DNA of 20,579 bases from JAAETI01 sp965368515 (GTDB lineage Bacteria; Actinomycetota; Acidimicrobiia; Spongiisociales; UBA5794): contig CBDUNF010000041.1 in NCBI GenBank assembly GCA_965368515.1, positions 1 through 20,579 on the forward strand, written 5' to 3'. Positions 14,324 to 20,579 of the stretch are shown piece by piece. A program made the translations under genes and the position numbers. The stretch's first letter is position 1; every line of letters begins with the position of its first letter. The notes under the pieces are model-generated. The model did no database searches and was not told the DNA's origin. It saw only the letters and a program-made list of their open reading frames with translations.

Positions 14324-15409
14324 ATGCCAAGTCTTGATCTAGACGCCAGACAACTCGGCGCGCTCAATGAAGTGCTGGCAGATGCATTTAAAGTCAGCGA
14401 ATTCGACCGAATGCTCCTGTTTCACTTAAACAAAGAGCGCGAGGAAATCACGTTGGCAGACGACGAAGTCCAACGAGTATTCATGGTTGTCGAGGCCGCA
14501 GAACGGCAGGGGTGGACGGCCGAGTTGGTAGCAAGCGCACTGTCCGCAAACCCCGGCAATGCCGCCCTGCGGTCGTTCTCCGCCGATCTCGGAATCGGTG
14601 CCTCCCCGTCCGAAGGTATCCATCTCGAGAGAATGGTGAACCCCGCACACGGCTTCATCGACTTCGCCACCTGGTCGCAGGCTCTCCTGGAGATCGAGGG
14701 GCAGGTTTGCAGAATCGAACTCGGGAACGAAGCACTGGGGACCGGGTTCATAGTTGGGGACTCCTTCGTGCTGACCAACCGACATGTCGTCCAGGACGTA
14801 ATCGCGGACGCGGCGCTCGCCGAGTCCGTCGTGCTGCGCTTCGACTACAAACGATCGCGAGCCGGGGTCGAAGTTCATAGCGGCACCACGTTCCAGCTCG
14901 ATGCGGAATGGTTGGTTGACGAGCGCCCACATAGTCCCGCAGACACCGGTGCCGGTCCGGCCGCGACACCCGACCCTGATCAACTGGACTACGCGCTGCT
15001 CCGCGTGGCACCGGATGCAGATGGAAAAGCGTTGCACGACTCTCCAGTAGGCGGCAGCGGGGGCACGATCTCCCGGGGCCACATGAAAACACCCATCCCC
15101 GCAAGCTCTTTGGCGCCTAGCCAGCCGATCGTCATCGTGCAACATCCGAACGGCGAGCCGCTGAAACTTGCCATCGACACTGATGCCGTCATTGCAGTAG
15201 ATGAGAATCGGGTCCGCTACCGGACCAACACTGAACCCGGCAGTTCGGGTAGCCCCGTCTTTGACGGGCACCTCAATCTGGTTGCCCTTCACCACGCCGG
15301 TGATCCCGACTACAGCGAGCTACATCACCCGGAATACAACCAGGGAATCCCGATTGAGAGGGTGCAATCCAGCATCAAAGAGCGCAAGGGACTCGAGGTG
15401 CTGACATGA
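14324..15409 (+). CDS. EAD1-like domain fused to trypsin-like serine protease
   Basis: 361 residues from an ATG with an excellent ribosome binding site (GGAGAGGGAGG). Residues 1-90 match the pattern of effector-associated domain 1: LGALNEVLADAFKVSEFDRM, then VFMVVEAAERQGWTAELVAS and NPGNAALRSF. EADs are small alpha-helical, Death-like adaptors that tether effectors in predicted bacterial conflict systems. From about residue 125 a chymotrypsin/trypsin fold follows with an intact triad: His154 (GTGFIVGD...LTNRHVV), Asp222 (DQLDYALLRV) and Ser308 (EPGSSGSPV). IVIVQHPNGEPLKLA and VALHHAGDP are also usual in HtrA/V8-like proteases. No signal peptide is seen, so it should act in the cytoplasm. Its stop overlaps the next gene (ATGA). 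Likely role: a protease effector recruited through EAD-EAD contact. The target is unknown. Confidence 0.9.
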   Translation: MPSLDLDARQLGALNEVLADAFKVSEFDRMLLFHLNKEREEITLADDEVQRVFMVVEAAERQGWTAELVASALSANPGNAALRSFSADLGIGASPSEGIHLERMVNPAHGFIDFATWSQALLEIEGQVCRIELGNEALGTGFIVGDSFVLTNRHVVQDVIADAALAESVVLRFDYKRSRAGVEVHSGTTFQLDAEWLVDERPHSPADTGAGPAATPDPDQLDYALLRVAPDADGKALHDSPVGGSGGTISRGHMKTPIPASSLAPSQPIVIVQHPNGEPLKLAIDTDAVIAVDENRVRYRTNTEPGSSGSPVFDGHLNLVALHHAGDPDYSELHHPEYNQGIPIERVQSSIKERKGLEVLT

Positions 15410-16065
15410 CCAATGGGATCCCTATCACAATCATCCAGCAGATTGAGGCAGCAATCCTCGGCGCCTTTGAGCACGACGAGCTGTGGAGAGCCACCAGGCC
15501 GATGGGCGATCTCCACGACCATGTCACCCACGCCAGCTTCGCTGTAGAGGTCACTGAACTCGTCGACTGGGTTGGCAAGAGGAACCGCACGGTCGAACTT
15601 CTCGAGCATCTGCACACGGCGATCCCCGGAAACGTGGGCCTACAAACTGCGAAGGACGATTACATCGTGGCGGCGGAAGAGGCTCAAAAGAATGGCCCGT
15701 CTGCTGTCGACTCGTTTGCCGATACCCCGGCCGCTCCGAGAACAACCCGCGATACGGCAAAGAAGGGCCCCCAGGCGCCGCCGTGGGCCTGGATGGCTGT
15801 TGGCGCTCTGGTGTTGCTTGTGCTCGCCTTCGTTTTCCTCGGCGGCGAAGACGACCCATCGGACACGGATCTGCCGGTGAGCGAGGGCGACACCGCACTG
15901 CTCGACCGTCTTTATGACGAGTGCAGCGACGGGAGCATGGCCGCCTGCGACAGCTTGTTCGAGCTGAGCGATGTCGGATCCGAAGATGAGGAGTTTGCGG
16001 CCACATGTGGAGGTCGACTCTCAGAATGGGTTGAGGACACGTGTGTCGCGGACCTCGGCGAGTAG
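15406..16065 (+). CDS. Bitopic membrane protein: EAD-like cytoplasmic domain, TM helix, Cys-containing exterior domain
   Basis: 219 residues; GAGGTG 5 nt before the ATG supports the start. Residues about 8-85 resemble an EAD: IIQQIEAAILGAFEHDELWR, then VTELVDWVGKRNRTVELLEHL and AIPGNVGLQTAKDDY, sharing the 'AF..xEL', 'L...Gxx..LL' and 'PGNxxL' positions with the protease encoded just upstream. A Pro/Ala/Lys/Arg linker leads to one hydrophobic helix (WAWMAVGALVLLVLAFVFLG, about 127-146). Positive charge before it predicts N-in/C-out topology. The exterior part is acidic and has four Cys in a pattern (YDECSDGSMAACDSLFELSD, then GSEDEEFAATCGGR) that I recognise from small actinobacterial extracytoplasmic modules. 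I infer a membrane receptor or anchor that pairs with the EAD-protease. Four-nt overlap with the protease gene supports a stoichiometric partner. Confidence 0.75.
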   Translation: MTNGIPITIIQQIEAAILGAFEHDELWRATRPMGDLHDHVTHASFAVEVTELVDWVGKRNRTVELLEHLHTAIPGNVGLQTAKDDYIVAAEEAQKNGPSAVDSFADTPAAPRTTRDTAKKGPQAPPWAWMAVGALVLLVLAFVFLGGEDDPSDTDLPVSEGDTALLDRLYDECSDGSMAACDSLFELSDVGSEDEEFAATCGGRLSEWVEDTCVADLGE

Positions 16066-16080
16066 CCGGATAACCATCAT

Positions 16081-16096
16081 CTCCGAGCTTCCGGAG
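16081..16096 (+). other. Small intercistronic hairpin
   Basis: CTCCG-AGCTTC-CGGAG forms a 5-bp stem in the 91-bp gap between the membrane EAD gene and the CHAT gene. A second short dyad (GGCC-ACAC-GGCC) follows. They may stabilise or partly attenuate the transcript; there is no U-tract, so I do not read them as a terminator. Confidence 0.25.
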
Positions 16097-16156
16097 CCCG
16101 ATCAAGGGGGGCCACACGGCCGTTCCCAAACCATCTGAGCAAATAGGGAGTACCAA

Positions 16157-18184
16157 TTGACGCTGTTGGCCGCTATAACAATCGATGCATCGATCACCTT
16201 GAGAGAGCTCAGCCGCCGCATCGCCGACGAGGCGGACAAGATGTATGTGGTGATTCGGCGCTCGCAGGGTGTCGAGACCTACTGGTACACCTGGACCGTT
16301 GAAGACCTCGTCCTTGCGGCCGAAGGCGCCTCCGACGACCGGCTCGACAGCTCACTGACCGATGCCCTTGTCCTCCACGAGTACCAGTCGGTGGATCACT
16401 ACGAAAGCGGAACCCCGGACAACCTTGCCGGTAAGAGCGGTGTGCTGTTGCGCGGCAACGAAGCGGTAGGGGTACTCCGCGGCGAGGCTGCGACCCGGGG
16501 CGGTCTCGAGTCAATGCGGAGGTACGCTGCGCGGCAGAGCGGCGGCTCGGCAGCTGCAGCAGAGCGCAAAGCTGAGCGTCAGCCATTCTCCGCCTATCCA
16601 GCCCTTACCGCACCGGAGCAGGTCGTGCCGCAACAGGAGTTTGATCTGGAAATCGGCCTGTCGGCAACCGCTGTGGCCGGGGTGACAGGAGGCCCGATAA
16701 CCGGGACCGTGCCCCCGGATTTCGAGTTCGATCTGCAGGTGGTTGCAGACGGATTCGCGTTTCCCGGAGGCAGCAAGACGAAGCTGGTCGTTCACCGCGA
16801 CAACTTCGAGGCGTCGACTGCGACGGTCAAGCTCATCGCGCCCAGTGTCGAGGCCAATTCGGGTATCAGCGGAACCCTGGAGGTGCTCTTCTTCTACGAA
16901 GGCAACCTCTGCGGGCAAGCAACCCGAAACATCTCCGTCGGTAGCGCAGCCGCTACTAGTCGCGCGGTCACCTCGGAGAGCAACGCCTCGGTATCGATTC
17001 CCGATGCACCCGCCCCAGACCTGACGATGAAGATCTCGCGAGGTGCCGACGACCACCGCCTCGTGTGGACCTTCGCAGCGAGAGACCCGGCGACGGTTCT
17101 ACCGGACGGGGCGGTGACGACGGAACTCGACAATGTGTCGGCCAAGAGCTTCGCCCTTGATCGAATTCGATCGCTTTCACACTGGGACAAGAATCCGCTC
17201 GCCCAGGCGAAACTCGTCGGGATCGGTGAAGAGATCTCCCGCTCGATGCCCAAGGAGTTCTGGCTCCTGCTCGATTCGCTGTGGGAGGCGAAGCAGAACG
17301 CCGGCGAGACAGCACCCTCCCTTCTGATCGTCAGCGAGGACCCATACGTTCCTTGGGAACTCGCCGCGACCACCGACTTGTTCGCCCGGTCTGAGCGAAT
17401 TGATGCGACCAGGCCACCATTTCTTGGAGCCCAGGTACGCGTTGGCCGTTGGATCCCACCCGTGTCCACCCCGTTTGGCGGTGACATCCCGTCGTTGCCC
17501 CCGCCGATCAGCGCCGAGATCGGCGAGATGGTGGTGTTCGCAGGCGACTATGCCGCCATCAACGGCCAGCGGCCGTTGCCCCTCGCCATCGAAGAGGGCG
17601 ACAAGCTTGCCCTCCGCTACCGGGCAATCAAACGAAGCGCAGTCATCGAGGACGTGACCGAACTTCTCAATGACGAGATCGCTGCCAACGGCGAGAAGGT
17701 CAGAGTTGATTTGATCCACTTCGCTTGCCACGGTGAGGTCAGCGCCGATCCCAAGCACAACGGGATCGTTCTCAGCGACCGAAACGTTCGGCTCGGCGCC
17801 GACATCGTTTCGGGCAGCGCCGTCGGCAAGACCTCCAACCCATTCGTGTTTCTGAACGCCTGTCAGCTCGGCCTCGAAACACAAGGCCTAGACGGCAACT
17901 ACGGCGGTCTCGCCGGCGCATTCCTCGACCAGGGCGCAACGGGTTTTGTGGCACCTCTGTGGAGCGTGGATGACGACGTGGCGCAGGAGGTCGCACTCGA
18001 CTTCTACAAGAGCGTCTTTGCCGACAACACCGCGGTTTCTGTTGCCGATGTGCTCAGCGAGCTTCGATCTCGATTCGACATGAGCTCGTCCAATCCCAAG
18101 GCGTCGTATCTCGCGTACGTCTACTACGGGCATCCGGACCTGAAGATCACCAAACATGACGGGGGACCTAATGGCAAGTCTTGA
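16157..18184 (+). CDS. CHAT-domain (caspase-like) protease with N-terminal alpha/beta and beta-sandwich domains
   Basis: 675 residues from a TTG with AGGGAG 6 nt upstream; the next in-frame ATG (16241 region) would cut into the first domain. Residues about 1-115 form a small alpha/beta unit (LRELSRRIADEADKMYVVIR ... GVLLRGNEAVGVLRGE) faintly like a CBS module but not assigned. After a charged linker, residues about 150-260 look like an Ig-type beta-sandwich (QEFDLEIGLSATAV ... GTLEVLFFYEGNLCGQATRN). The CHAT domain fills about 370-670 with the catalytic dyad His525 (LIHFACHGEVS) and Cys569 (FLNACQLG), followed by YGGLAGAFLDQGATGFVAPL and a YYGHPDLKI end, all typical. CHAT proteases are caspase relatives used in systems such as Craspase/gRAMP and in conflict loci; gasdermins are cut by some. 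No EAD is visible on this protein. It overlaps the hydrolase gene by 14 nt. Confidence 0.92.
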   Translation: MTLLAAITIDASITLRELSRRIADEADKMYVVIRRSQGVETYWYTWTVEDLVLAAEGASDDRLDSSLTDALVLHEYQSVDHYESGTPDNLAGKSGVLLRGNEAVGVLRGEAATRGGLESMRRYAARQSGGSAAAAERKAERQPFSAYPALTAPEQVVPQQEFDLEIGLSATAVAGVTGGPITGTVPPDFEFDLQVVADGFAFPGGSKTKLVVHRDNFEASTATVKLIAPSVEANSGISGTLEVLFFYEGNLCGQATRNISVGSAAATSRAVTSESNASVSIPDAPAPDLTMKISRGADDHRLVWTFAARDPATVLPDGAVTTELDNVSAKSFALDRIRSLSHWDKNPLAQAKLVGIGEEISRSMPKEFWLLLDSLWEAKQNAGETAPSLLIVSEDPYVPWELAATTDLFARSERIDATRPPFLGAQVRVGRWIPPVSTPFGGDIPSLPPPISAEIGEMVVFAGDYAAINGQRPLPLAIEEGDKLALRYRAIKRSAVIEDVTELLNDEIAANGEKVRVDLIHFACHGEVSADPKHNGIVLSDRNVRLGADIVSGSAVGKTSNPFVFLNACQLGLETQGLDGNYGGLAGAFLDQGATGFVAPLWSVDDDVAQEVALDFYKSVFADNTAVSVADVLSELRSRFDMSSSNPKASYLAYVYYGHPDLKITKHDGGPNGKS

Positions 18185-19667
18185 TGGAACAACAGCAAGC
18201 GTCGAATTAGCGCCCGGTTACCGGTTACGCGCCCCGGGCCTGCAGGGACGAGCCGAACTACGCGATCCGCGTGCTCCGGGCACTCGCGGCGGGGGCGACG
18301 AAGGGGCCACCGCAGCTTTGGACGACGTGCTCGCAGCGTCCGGCATGAACGAACTGCAGTCGATCGTCATCGAAGCCGCCCACGTGCCCATCCCCCAGGA
18401 CCAGCAGGTGCGCACCTCCGGTGGCGAAGAAGGCCTAGTGCTCGAAGTGCCCGACCTGGGGGAAACCGTTGGCCAGGTCGTCATGGCTATCGACGAGGAC
18501 GGAACCATCAGCTGGCACTATCCGCAGAACACGGCTGGCGAGATCGAAACATCAGCCACCCGCGGCGCCGGATCTACGAAGACCTTCATCATTCGATCGA
18601 CCAGCCCCACCCCTACCGGCGACGATCCGGGGACACGGTCACTGCTGTGGGGGCTCGGCAAGAAGGTTCTGAAAGTCTTGGTGTACCCGGTCGCCGACAC
18701 CGTCCTGCAGACTGCTGCTCGTTTCTTCGCCGGCAAGTGGGAAGAGAAGAATCGTCCATACGGAATTCGTTGGTTCAGGCCCGATGACTATCGCGACGCT
18801 GTCGGTACGCCGCTCGCAGCGTCAGATTGGGCCACGCTTGGTTCGGGTCGGTCGCTGCTGTTTGTGCACGGAACCTTCAGCCGATCGTTCTCCGGATTCT
18901 GGGGCATCCCACCAGAGACCATGGCCGAGCTTCACCGTCTGTACGAGGGCCGAGTATTTGCCTACGACCACTTCACGCTGTCGCACGATCCCGAGCGCAA
19001 CGTCGTGGAGTTCCTCGATCGGATGCCGGACTCAGCCAAGCTCAACGTTGACCTTGTCTCGCACAGTCGCGGTGGGCTCGTATCACGGGCACTCGCGGGC
19101 GAAACGTCGCTAGGCCCGGTTCCTCGCCTCGACGTTGGCAAGGCGGTGTTTGTGGCCGCTCCCAACCACGGCACTCCCCTGGCCGATGCCGCCCACATGA
19201 TGGATTTCATCGATCGCTACACATCGATGCTGAACCTCATCCCACCCGGCCCGCATGCGGTGGTGACCGATATCCTCGAGGCCATCGTCACGGTCGTGAA
19301 GATGATCGGCAACAGCGCTCTGGAGGGACTCTCCGGGCTCGCCTCTATGGATCCGCGTGGGTCGTTCCTCTCACACATGAACAAGGGGGCGGCAACGTCC
19401 GCGGCGTACTACGGGATCGCATCGAACTATGAGCCACAGGGCGGTTTGGCTGCGCTGGTCAAAGATGGTGTTGTCGACCGTGTCTTCAACGACGCTCCTA
19501 ACGACTTGGTGGTGCCGACAACCGGTGTGTACACGGGCAGCGACGATCCGGCATTCCCGATTCCGAGCGATCGAGTACTCGAGTTCGACGCCAGCCGCGC
19601 CATAGGCCACTCCGACTACTTCTCCAAGCCGGAGACCAGCGCCGCTCTCCTGAGCTGGCTGAGCTGA
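18171..19667 (+). CDS. Alpha/beta-hydrolase (esterase/lipase-like) of the CHAT locus
   Basis: 498 residues from an ATG preceded by GGGGGA (4-nt spacer); an ATG at 18156 would add five. The N-terminal part (to about 135) is a beta-rich or poorly ordered region with VPDLGETVGQVVMAIDEDGT, of unknown role. Residues about 165-190 (LLWGLGKKVLKVLVYPVADT) are amphipathic and could touch a membrane. The hydrolase core has LLFVHGTFSR (oxyanion-loop HG), nucleophile elbow VDLVSHSRGGLVSRAL with Ser299, PNHGTPLAD, acid NDLVVP with Asp445 and GHSDYF with His480, so the triad is complete. Ser replaces the first Gly of the usual GxSxG. PNHGTPLA after the elbow is common in PGAP1-like or triacylglycerol-lipase relatives. 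A lipase or acyl-ester hydrolase role is likely; whether the substrate is membrane lipid is inference. No signal peptide. Confidence 0.85.
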   Translation: MASLDGTTASVELAPGYRLRAPGLQGRAELRDPRAPGTRGGGDEGATAALDDVLAASGMNELQSIVIEAAHVPIPQDQQVRTSGGEEGLVLEVPDLGETVGQVVMAIDEDGTISWHYPQNTAGEIETSATRGAGSTKTFIIRSTSPTPTGDDPGTRSLLWGLGKKVLKVLVYPVADTVLQTAARFFAGKWEEKNRPYGIRWFRPDDYRDAVGTPLAASDWATLGSGRSLLFVHGTFSRSFSGFWGIPPETMAELHRLYEGRVFAYDHFTLSHDPERNVVEFLDRMPDSAKLNVDLVSHSRGGLVSRALAGETSLGPVPRLDVGKAVFVAAPNHGTPLADAAHMMDFIDRYTSMLNLIPPGPHAVVTDILEAIVTVVKMIGNSALEGLSGLASMDPRGSFLSHMNKGAATSAAYYGIASNYEPQGGLAALVKDGVVDRVFNDAPNDLVVPTTGVYTGSDDPAFPIPSDRVLEFDASRAIGHSDYFSKPETSAALLSWLS

Positions 19668-19749
19668 CGCCGGAGATAGCCAGCACGTTCATAGACAGAT
19701 CCTGCGCCCATTCTGGCGCTTGGTTCGGAAGCCAATTGGGGGCAACTCG

Positions 19750-20579
19750 ATGACCGCAACAGATGAAGCGCAACCTGAAAGCCCGATACACGACGAGCAA
19801 GCGCGGCGACGAGCAGAGAGGAAACGCAAGCGTCGCGTTGAGTTGGCGGGAGCAGTCATCATCGCCATCGCCGCGGTTCTCACGGCCTTTGCTACGCACC
19901 AGACCGGGGATGCCGACGGGATAGTCGAGCAGAAGAACACTGAAGGAATCGGGCTGACGCTTCAGGCAAACGACACCTACAACCTGTCCGACGCAGCCAG
20001 GCTGGTGGAACGCGACTTGATGTTCAGCTGGATATCTGCGAGAGCTAACGGTGAGACAGCGGCCGGCGTACTGAGAGCAGCCATGCCCGCAAGCCTCCAT
20101 GAGCTTGCGACACAGTGGCTGGATGCCAACGACCAGGCCTTTGCGATCCCGGCTCCAAGCGTCGTCGACGATCCGTTCTCGGAAGTGTTTCCTGCGTTCG
20201 CAGAACTCGACTCCGAGATCTTGCTTGATGTTGGGGAAGAGCAGTTTCTTGGAGCCCAATGCGCCCTATTCGAGGCGCAAGAGGCTGCTGTGCGTGGTGA
20301 CGGCGTTGGGCTAGCGACGGTCATACTCGCCATCGCGTTGGTTGTCGGAGGTATCGCCGCACTTCTGAATGGCAAAGCTGCTCAAATGATCGTGATTACG
20401 ATCGCCGCACTGAGCCTCGTCTACGGGGCCGGTGAATTACTCCTAGCGACCGATAGCGAGGAGGTAAGGGCGAAAGCAGTGGCCCTTTTCTTCGTCAACG
20501 AGGATGGGACAGAGATTGAGGTCGATGAACTTGGCACGCCTGTCAATGTCGGCGAAGCGTTGAATATCGTCAACACGGC
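19750..20579 (+). CDS. Multi-pass membrane protein of the CHAT locus, 5' part (runs off right edge)
   Basis: The frame is open from an ATG at 19750 (GGGGGC about 7 nt upstream) to the window end, 276 complete codons without a stop. A short acidic start is followed by a very basic stretch (ARRRAERKRKRRVE) and then helix 1 (LAGAVIIAIAAVLTAFAT, about 32-49), giving N-in topology. About 135 residues of soluble, mainly helical sequence follow (TLQANDTYNLSDAARLVERD onward, with WISARANGE and GAQCALFEAQEAAVRGDG). Helices 2 and 3 are VGLATVILAIALVVGGIAAL and MIVITIAALSLVYGAGELLL. The visible end (FFVNEDGTEIEVDELGTPVN) is soluble. I do not recognise the family. Being 82 bp after the hydrolase on the same strand, it probably belongs to the same operon and could be a membrane sensor or effector. 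Confidence 0.75.
   Translation, partial: MTATDEAQPESPIHDEQARRRAERKRKRRVELAGAVIIAIAAVLTAFATHQTGDADGIVEQKNTEGIGLTLQANDTYNLSDAARLVERDLMFSWISARANGETAAGVLRAAMPASLHELATQWLDANDQAFAIPAPSVVDDPFSEVFPAFAELDSEILLDVGEEQFLGAQCALFEAQEAAVRGDGVGLATVILAIALVVGGIAALLNGKAAQMIVITIAALSLVYGAGELLLATDSEEVRAKAVALFFVNEDGTEIEVDELGTPVNVGEALNIVNT

Noticed and set aside
14426..15295. 289-codon open frame opposite the EAD-protease gene
   Set aside because: The plus-strand product has an intact protease triad and a strong ribosome binding site; the antisense frame has neither a start signal nor a motif.
16157..16500. CBS domain at the start of the CHAT protein
   Set aside because: Only the segment GVLLRGNEAVGVLRG is faintly CBS-like; the rest does not fit a CBS pair, so I leave it unassigned.
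1..20579. CRISPR array, tRNA, insertion sequence or attachment site
   Set aside because: I saw no regularly spaced repeats, cloverleaf sequence, transposase or terminal repeats on reading both strands, though short elements could escape the eye.

Overview
The window reads as a chromosomal segment of a moderately high-GC actinobacterium. The support is dense gene packing with start/stop overlaps (ATGA, GTGA, TGATG), GTG and TTG starts, a TetR gene with a possibly leaderless start, a lipoprotein/membrane-fusion/MacB-type export cluster of a kind common in Actinobacteria, and a Cys-containing 'TCGGR' extracytoplasmic module that I associate with actinobacterial membrane proteins. An Acidimicrobiia-like lineage would fit, but that is a guess. 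I see no tRNA, rRNA, CRISPR array, transposase or integrase.

Layout. (1) Positions 1-774, minus strand: the 5' part of a membrane-anchored PAS-domain sensor that runs off the left edge. (2) 844-5220, plus: a TetR repressor with a 9+9 bp operator at its start, overlapping two half-size ABC exporters that form a heterodimer with one degenerate ATP site. (3) 5285-8791, plus: a second export operon of duplicated-domain lipoprotein, membrane-fusion protein with a peptidoglycan-binding-like insert, MacB-type ATPase and MacB/FtsX-type permease. (4) 8794-11756, minus: a compact PEP-synthase/rifampicin-phosphotransferase-like dikinase translationally coupled to a divergent PlsY-like membrane acyltransferase. 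(5) 11889-12878, plus: a divergent ferrochelatase-family protein. (6) 13050-14135, minus: an M15-type zinc peptidase with two SH3b repeats and no signal peptide.

(7) 14324 to the right edge, plus: the most interesting part. It is an apparent operon encoding, in order, an effector-associated-domain (EAD1-like) trypsin-like protease; a short protein with an EAD-like domain, one transmembrane helix and a Cys-containing exterior domain; a CHAT-domain (caspase-like) protease with a beta-sandwich in front; an alpha/beta hydrolase with an intact Ser-Asp-His triad; and a partial multi-pass membrane protein. EADs are small Death-like adaptors described in computational studies of bacterial conflict systems. 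Here the EAD is found both on a protease and on a bitopic membrane protein, so the genes could form a membrane-signalled protease/lipase cascade, possibly a defence or regulated-death system. No NTPase hub (STAND, MoxR or similar) lies inside the window. It may lie beyond 20579, or the membrane protein may replace it.

Regions 2 and 3 are two independent export systems. Regions 4 and 5 are metabolic genes sharing a divergent intergenic region. Regions 6 and 7 are divergent, and the leader of region 7 holds a perfect 8-bp inverted repeat. Functions are inferred from motifs read by eye; no database search was run.
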